Shown: positions 34,815-43,821, counted from the first letter of the stretch. The stretch: DNA of 64,000 nucleotides from Thiotrichaceae bacterium (GCA_002401765.2 NVTY02000079.1:182785-246784), one strand, 5' to 3'. Program-made: numbers and translations. Notes: generated from the letters alone by a model not told the origin.

Positions 34815-37800
34815 TAAGGCCAACGAGTTTACTTTTCAAAACGACATGATCCGCCAGTTAGTCGCCAATGGCTGGCTATTGGGGAAACCTGAAAACTACA
34901 ACCGTGAACTGGCACTGTACTCAGAGGATCTACTGGGTTTTGTTAAAGAGACACAGGATGCGCAGTGGCAGAAGTTCTGTAAGCTCTATCCGAATGATCC
35001 TGAGAATAAGTTTCTCGAACGTGTTGCTACTCAGCTGAACAAGGCCGACCCGAATGCGGCCAACAAAGAGCTACGTACCTTTGGTACGCTGGGTGTGTTG
35101 CGCCATGAACTGCGTGATCGCGGCACCCGTTTTAGCCTGTGCCAGTTTAAACCCGAGCACGATCTCAATCCGGATACGTTGGCGCGTTATCAGAAGAATC
35201 GCCTGCGGGTGGTGCCAGAACTCGTTTACAGCCCCTGATCTTATGATATACAGCCGACCGATGAACACGAAGCCGAAACTGGCATCCGCGCTAAAAAATG
35301 GCGCATCGATCTGGTGTTGTTTGTGAACGGCCTGCCGGTGGTGACGCTGGAGTTGAAGTCGGAATTTAAACAGGCGGTTGAGAATGCGATTAAACAATAC
35401 AAAACGACGCGTCTACCGATCGACCCGATTACCAAAAAGCCGGAACCACTGCTGACCTTTAAGCGTGGTGCGCTGGTCCATTTTGCGGTGAGCCAATATG
35501 AGGTCTATATGGCGACACGGCTGGAGGGCGCGAGCACTCGCTTCTTACCGTTTAACAAAGGTACCAAAGAAGGCGGAGCGGGCAATGATGTCCCGCAAGA
35601 TGTGAATCAATACGCCACCGACTATTTGTGGAATGAGGTGTTGCTACCGGATAACCTGCTTAACATTCTTGCCCGTTTTGTCCATCTCCAGATTGAAGAT
35701 GAAGAGAGCTGGGAGGGGTTTAAGTCTAAAAAAGAGACGCTGATCTTTCCGCGTTATCATCAGTGGGATGTGGTGAACAGACTGGTGAGCGATGCCCGTC
35801 GCGAAGGGCCGGGCCATAAATATCTGATTCAACACAGTGCCGGGTCTGGTAAATCTAACTCCATTGCGTGGACGGCGCATCAATTGTCATCACTCTATGA
35901 TGCCGAGGGTAATAAGCAGTTTGATTCGGTGATTATCATTACCGACAGAACGGTGCTGGATGATCAGTTACAGGAGACCATCTTCCAGTTTGAACATACG
36001 GACGGGGTGGTGGGGCGTATCAATCGCAATGAGGGTGACGGCTCCAAGTCTGAAAAACTGGCCGCTGCGCTGGAAGGCTCGCAACCGATTATCATCGTCA
36101 CCATTCAAACCTTTCCCTATGTGTTAAAGGCGATTGAAAATAGTGGGTCACTGAAAGAGCGCCACTACGCCATTATCGCCGATGAGGCGCACTCTTCGCA
36201 GACCGGCTCTACCGCACGTCAGCTGAAAGAGGTGCTGACCATGGATGATAAGGGCGATGATGAGTTGAGCAGTGAAGATATTCTGGATGCCGCCGTTGCC
36301 TCGCGTCGTGTCTCGCCTAACCTCAGTTATTTTGCCTTTACCGCGACACCCAAGACTAAAACACTGGAACTGTTTGGCCGCCTACCCAACCCTGCCGAGC
36401 CTGCCTCTAAAACCAATAAGCCCGAGGCCTATCATGTCTACAGTATGCGCCAGGCGATTGAAGAGGGTTTTATTCTCGATGTGTTGAAGAACTACACCAA
36501 TTACAAGGTGGCCTATCATCTCGCATTGAAGATGGCAGATGCTGACGAAGCGGTTGAGAGCAAAAAGGCGAAGGTAAAACTCAATCAGTGGGTGCGTCTG
36601 CATGACTACAACATCGCGCAAAAGGTACAGGTGATCATCGAGCACTTTAAAAATAATGTGATGGGGCTGCTAAATGGACAGGCCAAGGCGATGGTGGTGA
36701 CCAGCTCGCGCAAAGAGGCGGTACGCTACAAGTTAGGCTTTGATAAATACATTGCACAAAATTTAAACAAGCCAGGCTATCGAAAGATTCACGTCATGGT
36801 GGGGTTCTCTGGTGAGGTGGCGTTTAACAACAAAGACCCTGGCGTTGAAGGCTTGTTGGATAAGACGTTTACCGAGGGCAATATGAACCTCAATCTGAAA
36901 GGACGTGATCTGCGCAAAGCCTTTGACTCTGACGACTATCAGGTGATGATCGTTGCCAATAAATTCCAGACCGGTTTCGACCAGCCCAAGCTATGCGCGA
37001 TGTATGTGGATAAAAAACTGGGAGGGGTGGAGTGTGTGCAGACCTTGTCACGCCTGAACAGAACCTATCCGAGCAAGGCTGAGACCGGCACCTTTGTATT
37101 GGACTTTTTTAATGAGCCGGATGAGATTCTGTCCTCATTCCAGCCTTATTATCAGACCGCCGAGCTAGCGGATGTATCCAACCCCGATCTGATTTTTGAC
37201 TTGTTCGACAAGCTGCGCGCCTCGGGTATTTTTATGTGGCACGAAGTAGAGCAGTTTTGCGCGGCATTTTTTGTTAAGAACAAAAGCAATGCCGCCATTG
37301 CCAATATCTGCAAACCGGCGGTAGAGCGTTGGAAGATTCGCTATAAATCTACGATTGATGAATTCAGAAAAGCTAAAGAGATGTTTGAACGCACCAAGGC
37401 GACGGGTGATGCGGTGTTGATCGCTAATGCAGAGAATAGTTTTAAAGCGTGTAAGCAAGAAAAGGATGCACTGGAGATCTTCAAAAAAGATCTGGGTACT
37501 TTTGTTCGTTTTTACGAGTTTATCTCACAGATTGTCGATTATGATAACAAAGACCTGGAAAAGCTCAGTCTCTATGCACGTAACCTGCGGCCAATGCTAC
37601 GTGAATCGATCATCGATGAAGAAGAGATTGACCTGGATAGCGTGGTGCTCAGTCACTATCGTCTTGCAAAGATCCGCCAGCAGGATATTAATCTAAAAGA
37701 AGATGCGGGTGAATACCTTACCCCAGGTGAAGGACTCGGTACGGCAAAAGCTAAGGATAAAAAAGAAGAGTTGCTATCGCAGATCATCAATCGCCTGAAT

Positions 37801-38091
37801 GAACTGTTTATCACCGATCAACTGACAGAGAAGGATCTCGTTAATTACGCCTACACGATAAGAGATAAAATAGGCGAAAATGAACTCGTGATGAAACAGA
37901 TCGCTAACAACACGCCCGAGCAGGCATTGTTGGGTGACTTTTCTAAAGCAGTTGATGATGCGGTAATGGATAGCAGCGATGCACATCAAAATCAGATGAT
38001 GCAGTTGTTGTCTGATCCAGCTAAGGCGTCTAACTTTTCGCGAATTGTATTTGATCTATTAAAGATGGCTAATGACTCGTCGCCCAGGTAA
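34807..38091 (+). pseudogene. hsdR: Type I restriction endonuclease subunit, interrupted by an in-frame TGA
   Basis: The frame from ATG 34807 stops at TGA 35236-35238 (codon 144) and continues in the same frame to TAA 38089-38091; without that stop the protein would have 1094 residues. Before it: FRTL-type N-terminus ending RVVPELVYSP. After it: IDLVLFVNGLPVVTLELK, which holds the PD-(D/E)XK nuclease residues; then the helicase with Walker A SAGSGKSNSIAW, DEAH in IIADEAHSSQTGS, and motif VI-type QTLSRLNRTYP. A CGA-to-TGA change would explain it. With the stop, restriction should be lost while methylation remains; a restart at 35314 would lose part of the nuclease region. It could also be a sequence error. 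Confidence 0.9.
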
Positions 38092-38984
38092 TGATGAAAC
38101 TTATAAGACACATCCAGCGCTGTAACAAGCATAACCCTCATGACTATGTGCCGTTTGTGGTGGATGGCGAGCTAGTAGGACGCTTTCGTCACGCCTTTGA
38201 AAAACGGTTGGCGGATTGGCCTGATGTCTTTGACGTGAGTAAATGCGCTGTATCGTTGCACGAGAAACTTCAGGGCTATGAGCCGCGTTCATCTGCCATT
38301 GATGCCGTGTTACGAGAGTTATTAGCCTGTGGCGAACACCTCTATCTGCCCTATTTATTAGACGAGATGTACGCCGTGACAGCCAACCGACGGGAAGAGG
38401 CGCTGTTCGAGATAGACCGCAGTGCATCCGCATTGTTTGGCATACGGGCCTTTGGTCAGCACCTCAATGGCTTTGTGCGCAAGCGTGATGGTATGCATAT
38501 GTGGCTTGGACAGCGCGCTGCGGACAAAGGGACTTTTCCCGGAAAGTTAGATCACCTGGTAGCCGGTGGGTTACCTGTTGGAATATCGCTTGAGCGTAAC
38601 CTTCACAAAGAGTGCCGAGAAGAGGCGGGCATTGGTGATGTGCTTGCGAGGCTCGCGATTCCAGTCGGCGCAGTCAGTTATAACGTCGATACAGAACAGG
38701 GCTTCAAATACGACACGCTCTACTGTTATGACCTTGAGTTACCGCATGACTTTGTGCCTCGCTGCACGGATGGCGAGGTGGACAGTTTTCAGCTGCTGCC
38801 GATTGAGCAGGTTATGCGTATCGTACTGGAAACGGACGATTTCAAGCCCAACTGCAATTTGGTGATGATTGATTTCCTGTTAAGGCATGGCTTCATTGGG
38901 CCGGCGCATGAGGAGTATCTGGCGCTGATGACGGGGTTACACCCGGCTATGAGGATACCTGATCATATGGCGGGGGAGTTGTAG
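38091..38984 (+). CDS. Nudix hydrolase with DUF4743 domain
   Basis: 297 residues. The N-terminal DUF4743 region (residues 1-115) is followed by a Nudix domain with the box GGLPVGISLERNLHKECREEAGI (residues 162-184), matching GX5EX7REUXEEXGU. It should hydrolyse a nucleoside diphosphate-linked substrate. Plant and bacterial relatives resemble thiamine pyrophosphate-related Nudix enzymes; substrate is not fixed here. The ATG overlaps the hsdR stop in TAATG, so translation is coupled to hsdR. Such a housekeeping-type enzyme in a restriction operon is unusual. Confidence 0.88.
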   Translation: MMKLIRHIQRCNKHNPHDYVPFVVDGELVGRFRHAFEKRLADWPDVFDVSKCAVSLHEKLQGYEPRSSAIDAVLRELLACGEHLYLPYLLDEMYAVTANRREEALFEIDRSASALFGIRAFGQHLNGFVRKRDGMHMWLGQRAADKGTFPGKLDHLVAGGLPVGISLERNLHKECREEAGIGDVLARLAIPVGAVSYNVDTEQGFKYDTLYCYDLELPHDFVPRCTDGEVDSFQLLPIEQVMRIVLETDDFKPNCNLVMIDFLLRHGFIGPAHEEYLALMTGLHPAMRIPDHMAGEL

Positions 38985-39589
38985 TGAAAGATAAAGAGCG
39001 CACCTGCATCGTTCAGTCGCATCAAGCCCATCTAGGATCTGCCAGGCGAAGGCTAAGCGATGGGTGCTCCTTTGATAGCCCTTTGAAAGGGTTTACCGGC
39101 GGTGTTAAATGGGAGGTAAGCTATCGTCGCCGCATAAAACAGGTTGCGTTGTTACCAGTAGCGCTTTCATTCGTTTTTTTGTTGGTGGCAGCCATGCCAG
39201 TGATGTACCTGGCGCATCGATGGGCGTTGATTCAACGTAAGCGAAAAACCGTAAAAGAGATTCGTGCCTTGGAAAAAGAAGATCAGCCATGGATGGACGT
39301 GCCTGATAAAAAAGTGCTTGAGCATCTATGGGCACATCACGGCCTGCATGCTGATGGGCATAACATCGATGAGAAAATTGAGTTGCTAAATCGCTGGGTA
39401 ATCACGCTCTATGGGCAAGAGGTCGCTGATGCTCACAGTATAAAGGCGCAATTTGATGAGATTGGCCTGAAGCAACTTGAAGCCAATCGAGGTTATTATG
39501 AAGGGCAAGAGGATTCCCATATTCACTTCGCATCGCCTTTTGATGCGCTGTTAGCCAAGTTATCAAAAGAGTTGCCTGCTTACCAGTAA
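38984..39589 (+). CDS. Hypothetical membrane protein
   Basis: 201 residues, GTG start overlapping the Nudix stop in TAGTG. One membrane helix is clear (VALLPVALSFVFLLVAAMPVMYLA, residues 53-76), with a basic N-terminal side and a soluble C-terminal part of 120 residues rich in histidine (LEHLWAHHGLHADGHNID near 107). The family is unknown to me. By coupling it may be an added gene of the hsdR operon. It precedes a MITE by about 45 bp. Confidence 0.65.
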   Translation: MKDKERTCIVQSHQAHLGSARRRLSDGCSFDSPLKGFTGGVKWEVSYRRRIKQVALLPVALSFVFLLVAAMPVMYLAHRWALIQRKRKTVKEIRALEKEDQPWMDVPDKKVLEHLWAHHGLHADGHNIDEKIELLNRWVITLYGQEVADAHSIKAQFDEIGLKQLEANRGYYEGQEDSHIHFASPFDALLAKLSKELPAYQ

Positions 39590-39633
39590 GCATATAAGCG
39601 GTTGGTAGCACCGGCTGGTTCGTCAAACTATAC

Positions 39634-39773
39634 GAGACCTTTGCACGAGTCTATTTTCCGCTCCAGCTGCGTTATAAATGATCTCAAAAAAATCATTTGC
39701 TACGTGTAAACTCCTTTTTTTTCGGTCATTTATGCCTTGCTGGGACGAAAACTAGTTCCCGTGCAAAGGTCTC
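39634..39773. mobile_element. MITE-like element with 14-bp inverted repeats and 5-bp target duplication
   Basis: 140 bp with ends GAGACCTTTGCACG (39634-39647) and the exact complement CGTGCAAAGGTCTC (39760-39773). It is flanked on both sides by TATAC (39629-39633 and 39774-39778), a 5-bp direct duplication. It has no coding capacity. The GAGACC-type end resembles IS5-related elements, but I cannot fix the family. Confidence 0.85.
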
Positions 39774-39865
39774 TATACATATCTTTTTATTGCGTATAAA
39801 TAATCGAATGTGCTCTCTTGAGAAGAGCCCCATGGCAAAGCGCCTGTAACAAATAGGATGGGCAG

Positions 39866-40027
39866 ATGAATAAAGAGAAGCAATTTAATCGTAAGTTCGA
39901 GCTTAACAACCTGTTGCGCCAACACAAACAGGCCTTAGCAGGGCTGCAATTAAGGATTGATTCCCGAGCGGGACTAAAGCCCTTGCTTAATGCGATTGCG
40001 GTCACTATAGTTACCGAGCGGGAATAA
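39866..40027 (+). CDS. Possible small protein upstream of hipBA
   Basis: 53 residues beginning MNKEKQFNRKFELNNLL, ATG at 39866 with AGGA about 7 bp upstream and the stop 15 bp before hipB. It is basic and helical. It may be a leader gene of the toxin-antitoxin operon or chance; the stop at 40025-40027 would overlap the hipB promoter region. No family known. Confidence 0.35.
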   Translation: MNKEKQFNRKFELNNLLRQHKQALAGLQLRIDSRAGLKPLLNAIAVTIVTERE

Positions 40028-40042
40028 TTTGACTGAGGCAGC

Positions 40043-40312
40043 ATGAAATCGAATAAAGAAGTACCGTACGGGAATATCAAGCTGACACAAGATATTGGTG
40101 ACATTGTCCGTGCCTCCAGAAAAGAGCAGGGCGCTACCCAGGCCGAGTTCGCTGCGCTGTGTGGCGTTGGCACCCGCTTTATCTCCGATCTCGAAAATGG
40201 CAAAGCCACTGCCGAATTAGGCAAAGTGCTTGTCGTGATCCAATCCCTTGGTCTTGAATTACACCTTCAGTCCCGTGGCTGGAAAAACAACCGCAATGGC
40301 AAGACTGAGTAA
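40043..40312 (+). CDS. hipB: HipB-like XRE-family antitoxin/repressor
   Basis: 89 residues with a helix-turn-helix of the XRE type (residues 16-70): IVRASRKEQGATQAEFAALCGVGTRFISDLENGKATAELGKVLVVIQSLGLEL. The C-terminal tail is short and basic. As in hipBA systems it should bind its own promoter and the HipA kinase. The TAA overlaps the hipA ATG by one base, so translation is coupled. Confidence 0.9.
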   Translation: MKSNKEVPYGNIKLTQDIGDIVRASRKEQGATQAEFAALCGVGTRFISDLENGKATAELGKVLVVIQSLGLELHLQSRGWKNNRNGKTE

Positions 40313-41571
40313 TGCCCCTGGTTGTCTACCTTAATCAGACACCGGTTGGTCGACTGAGCCTCGATAACCAGCGTCGCTTCCGCTTTCAATACGATACCGC
40401 ATGGCTGAGTGCTGAACATGCGTTACCACTGTCGCTCTCATTACCCTTACAGGAAGCAACCTATACCGACGATAGTGCCCGGCCTTTTTTCACCAACCTG
40501 TTGCCTGAAGCCCAATTGCGCGATGCCATCGCCCGCAAGCTTGGCCTCTCCGCTAAAAACGACTATGCCCTGTTGGAAGCCATCGGTGGTGAATGCGCTG
40601 GTGCCGTTAGCCTCTATCCCGAAGATCAATTACCATCCAGCGAGCCCGGTCGTTATCAACCGCTGGATGAGGCAGAACTACAGCTGCTGATTCAACGACT
40701 GCCAGAACAGCCCATGCTGGTAGGGGAAGGGGAGCTGCGTCTATCCCTCGCCGGGGTGCAAAATAAACTACCGGTCTATTTTGATGGCAAGCAAATCAGC
40801 CTGCCGAAAGGCAATGCCGCCAGCAACCACATTCTTAAACCGGCGATAAGCCACTACCCTGATAGTATCTTTAACGAAGCCTACTGTATGCGTCTGGCCG
40901 CTGCCATTGGATTAAATGTACCGCAGGTGAGCCTACTGGAAAATCGCGGCCAATGGCTCTACCTGGTCAGCCGTTATGACCGCCAGTGCAGCTCGCCAGC
41001 CGAGGCGATCCAGCGCCTGCATCAGGAAGACTTCTGCCAGGCACTGGCCATACTGCCCGACATCAAATATGAAAAAGAGGGTGGCCCCAGTCTGGCCGAC
41101 TGTTTTGAGCTGATACGCAAACAGAGCATCCAGCCAGTGATTGATCTGCGCCAACTGCTTAACTGGATGGCCTTCAACTACCTCATTGGTAATGCCGATG
41201 CCCACGGCAAAAATATTTCGTTGTTGCTCACCGCCAAAGGCCCTAAATTAGCGCCGTTTTATGATCTGCTGAGCACCACTATCTACCCTGGCCTAAGCGA
41301 ACGCCCCGCCATGAAGATTGGCGGCGAAGACCGGCCTCAGTGGATCATCGCCCGCAGTTGGCAACAACTAGCTGATGACTGTGGCATCGGTTTTAAACTG
41401 CTCAAACAGACCCTGGACAAAACCGCCGCCGCACTACAACAACACGCACCCATTGTTGCCCAGGAATTTCAACACACGGAACAGGCCCGCGCCTGCATCG
41501 CCGCCATCGAGCAACTGATGCAGACGCGCCGAAAAAAAGTAACCGACAGTTTTAACGCCGCCGGGCTGTAA
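40312..41571 (+). CDS. hipA: HipA-like serine/threonine kinase toxin
   Basis: 419 residues. The N-terminal subdomain (couple_hipA, residues 4-105) contains PLSLSLPLQEATYTDD and FFTNLLPE; the kinase part has LSLAGVQNKLPVYFDG near 145, the catalytic loop NYLIGNADAHGKN near 297 and the metal aspartate in LAPFYDLLST near 320. HipA phosphorylates glutamyl-tRNA synthetase in E. coli and gives persistence; related toxins hit other tRNA synthetases. The kinase is full length, not the split HipST type. It is intact and lies among decayed defence genes. Confidence 0.94.
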   Translation: MPLVVYLNQTPVGRLSLDNQRRFRFQYDTAWLSAEHALPLSLSLPLQEATYTDDSARPFFTNLLPEAQLRDAIARKLGLSAKNDYALLEAIGGECAGAVSLYPEDQLPSSEPGRYQPLDEAELQLLIQRLPEQPMLVGEGELRLSLAGVQNKLPVYFDGKQISLPKGNAASNHILKPAISHYPDSIFNEAYCMRLAAAIGLNVPQVSLLENRGQWLYLVSRYDRQCSSPAEAIQRLHQEDFCQALAILPDIKYEKEGGPSLADCFELIRKQSIQPVIDLRQLLNWMAFNYLIGNADAHGKNISLLLTAKGPKLAPFYDLLSTTIYPGLSERPAMKIGGEDRPQWIIARSWQQLADDCGIGFKLLKQTLDKTAAALQQHAPIVAQEFQHTEQARACIAAIEQLMQTRRKKVTDSFNAAGL

Positions 41572-41597
41572 GCCCATGCTGAAAAAAAGAGACTGTC

Positions 41598-41868
41598 ATG
41601 GATAAACTAAAAAAGTACTCGCCCAACCTCACCGAGGAGAACATCGCCCGCATCCGAGAGCTGTTCCCCAACTGCATCACCGAGACCGAAGTGAAGGCCA
41701 GCTCAACCAGCGATGACTTTTCTGAGAACACGGAAGAGTTTATGAAACGCTCTAATCAAAAGGACGAAGAGGGTAATCGTTTGATTGCCAATACTGAGGC
41801 GAACGGGCGATTTCACTTGGATTGGCTTACGATGATATATCCAAGGCTAGAATTAGCGAGAGCTATAT
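41598..41868 (+). pseudogene. Type III restriction-modification Mod remnant with internal deletion
   Basis: The start DKLKKYSPNLTEENIARIRELFPNC is typical of the N-terminus of type III Mod (N6-adenine methyltransferase). Near 41700 it jumps to FMKRSNQKDEEGNRLIANTEANGRF and HLDWLTMIYPRLELAR, which in whole Mod proteins comes after the DPPY catalytic motif, about 100 residues on. After about 41868 the Mod match ends, and the frame runs on to 41972 in unrelated sequence. The catalytic motif is missing, so it is inactive. Confidence 0.75.
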
Positions 41869-41937
41869 CTGAAGTGGGTGTTGGCATGAATTACTCAATT
41901 CGTAACGGTATTAAAGCCAGAGACCCATCAAGTCCAT

Positions 41938-42249
41938 GTGAGCAGTTCTCATATTCGAGCTTGCTTAAGTAAACTTGAAAATGCACAGATCCCAGAAGCC
42001 CAACGTTTGCAAGTGGTCTGGATGGTGCCATATTTATGCTGGTGTTATCGCATGGCCTCAGCGAGACAACCTATACCTGGTGGACATACTACTCGGTCGG
42101 CTATGAGCCGCTTGCAGCGTCCGCAAAAGCCCTGATGGGGTTCCGTGTCATCCACTGTGTAGTATTGAGAAGCGCCCTCAGACATAGCGCTTGTGGCCTG
42201 TTTGATTCTGTTTGTCTGACTTTATGTTCCTTTGTGAATAATTTACATT
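41938..42249 (+). pseudogene. Unidentified gene fragment, frame-shifted
   Basis: One frame reads HIRACLSKLENAQIPEAQRLQVVW, and a second frame from 42036 reads MLVLSHGLSETTYTWWTYYS and GYEPLAASAKAL. Together they look like a continuous protein segment broken by a frameshift near 42025-42036. I do not recognise the family. It lies between two restriction gene relics. Confidence 0.4.
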
Positions 42250-42276
42250 GATCCCAGTAGGTTAGTTGGCCACAAT
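42248..42276 (+). promoter_or_regulatory. Promoter-like element (family of three), upstream of the type I relic
   Basis: TTGATC, a 17-bp spacer and CACAAT (42271-42276), 106 bp before ATG 42382. TTAGTTGGCCACAATGGC is identical to the element before hsdM at 27439, which suggests it came with a second type I restriction operon. Confidence 0.4.
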
Positions 42277-42289
42277 GGCAGACAGGAGA

Positions 42290-42299
42290 GGGGGGGGGG
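42290..42299. repeat. Run of ten G
   Basis: A homopolymer of ten G between the promoter-like element and the relic start at 42382. Such tracts are prone to slippage. The gene behind it is already broken. Confidence 0.8.
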
Positions 42300-42381
42300 A
42301 GGAATCATGCAGTTGCGGGTTCTCGCGTTCTTTCACGGATGATTCTTATGCTGATTGGCTCTGTGTGTGGGATCGAATGTA

Positions 42382-42745
42382 ATGGACAGCAAAGAGAAAA
42401 AAGAACTCAGCGAACCTGACATCAAGGCTAAATTCATCCCTGCAATTGTTAAGGTAGGCTGGGATGAAGCTGACCCAGCTTCGTTGGGAAGTGACTCTTA
42501 TCCCAGAGCCTGTCATCGTGCGCGACAATTTCTCGTCACGCAACAAAAAGAAATTTGCATGTTATGTGCTCCAGAGGGAAAAGGGTGTTCCCATTGCCAT
42601 TCCTCCTTTAGCCGAACAACACCGTATAGTCGCCAAAGCCGATGAACTCATGACCTTCTGCGACACTCTAAAAAACTGCATTAACACTGCACAAACCACC
42701 CAAGTACAATTGGCTGATTGCTTAGCCGAACAGGTACCGGGGTAA
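42382..42745 (+). pseudogene. Chimeric relic: HsdR N-terminus joined to HsdS C-terminus
   Basis: ATG 42382 begins MDSKEKKELSEPDIKAKFI and then AIVKVGWDE, the N-terminus of an EcoEI-type HsdR. A frameshift near 42461-42470 leads to the frame with RWEVTLIPEPVIVRDNFSSRNKKKFACYVL, still HsdR. From about 42580 the same frame reads IPPLAEQHRIVAKADELMTFCD, the C-terminal helix of an HsdS protein, ending at 42745. A deletion therefore removed most of hsdR and hsdS of a second, different type I system. Not functional. Confidence 0.75.
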
Positions 42746-42755
42746 GTGATCTTCG

Positions 42756-43805
42756 ATGATTATAAAAAGTAAAGATGACCAACAAGCTCAGGTGGATTTT
42801 TTGTCGGATCTGCTCGAACGTGACTTCCCGAAAGAAAAAAAGAGCGCGATTGAACGGGAGTTAAAGAGCCTTCGTTCTGGGAATAAAGGGGAAGAGACTT
42901 CCGCCTATTATCTGGATTTTGATTTTCGTAGAAGTGAGGATTGGGCGTTAATCCACGATCTACGAATCGAACACGAAGGAGATGTGGCACAGATTGATCA
43001 TTTATTGATTAGTCGGATGTTGGATATTTATGTTATTGAGACAAAGAACTTTGCCTCTGGTGTTTCGATCTCTGAGGAGGGGGCATTTTGTTATTTTTAT
43101 AATAACAAGCCTTTTGATATTCCCTCGCCGATTACGCAAAACGAACGACATATCTCTCTGCTTAGGCACTTTTTACAAAAGTGTGATCTGCTACCCAAAC
43201 GATTGTCACGCACACTCACGCCTGAGTTTAAGAATATTGTACTTATCTCGCCCAAATCCCGTCTAACTAAACCGAGTAAAGGCACCTATGACTGTAGCAT
43301 GGTGATGAAGTCAGATCGGTTTTTGGAGCGCTTTAAAGATGATAACAGTGGTAATACCTTTGGCTCGGTATTTAGTAACCTTGCTAGGACACTCCCTTCC
43401 GTTGGCTTAAAGAGGTTTGCCGAAGTCTTAGCCCTGCATCATAAACCTGCGTCCATTGACTATCTTGCCAAACTCGGACTTAAAGAAGCGGCCAGCCCAC
43501 ACGAAAGTGCCGCAGAAACTGCACCGGACTGTCCCAAGTGTGGCAAAGCGATGATGCTGCGCACAGCTAGGAAAGGCAAGAATACTGGGAATCAGTTTTG
43601 GGGTTGTAGTGGCTTCCCTAAATGCGAGTGCACTGTGGCAATAGAGAAGTCGGTAGATATGCGCCACACTTGTCCAAAGTGTGATGGTGAAATGATAAAA
43701 AAAATGGGCCGCGAAAGCGGTAAGGCGTTTTGGGGCTGCAAGGCGTACCCAACGTGTAATGGTTCTATTTCAATCGATTTGGAAAAGGGGCGCGGTAATA
43801 AATAA
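42756..43805 (+). CDS. NERD-domain protein with two C-terminal topoisomerase-type zinc ribbons
   Basis: 349 residues. The NERD (nuclease-related) domain covers about residues 45-165: DWALIHDLRIEHEGDVAQIDHLLISR and IYVIETKNF contain the D and ExK-like residues of the nuclease fold. Two zf-C4 topoisomerase ribbons follow: CPKCGKAMMLRTARKG...FWGCSGFPKC (about 255-290) and CPKCDGEMIKKMGRESGKAFWGCKAYPTC (about 306-335). Ribbons of this type bind single-stranded DNA in topoisomerase I. The protein may process DNA, possibly foreign. It is intact beside degraded restriction genes. Confidence 0.88.
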   Translation: MIIKSKDDQQAQVDFLSDLLERDFPKEKKSAIERELKSLRSGNKGEETSAYYLDFDFRRSEDWALIHDLRIEHEGDVAQIDHLLISRMLDIYVIETKNFASGVSISEEGAFCYFYNNKPFDIPSPITQNERHISLLRHFLQKCDLLPKRLSRTLTPEFKNIVLISPKSRLTKPSKGTYDCSMVMKSDRFLERFKDDNSGNTFGSVFSNLARTLPSVGLKRFAEVLALHHKPASIDYLAKLGLKEAASPHESAAETAPDCPKCGKAMMLRTARKGKNTGNQFWGCSGFPKCECTVAIEKSVDMRHTCPKCDGEMIKKMGRESGKAFWGCKAYPTCNGSISIDLEKGRGNK

Positions 43806-43821
43806 ACCCAGTTATCATTTT

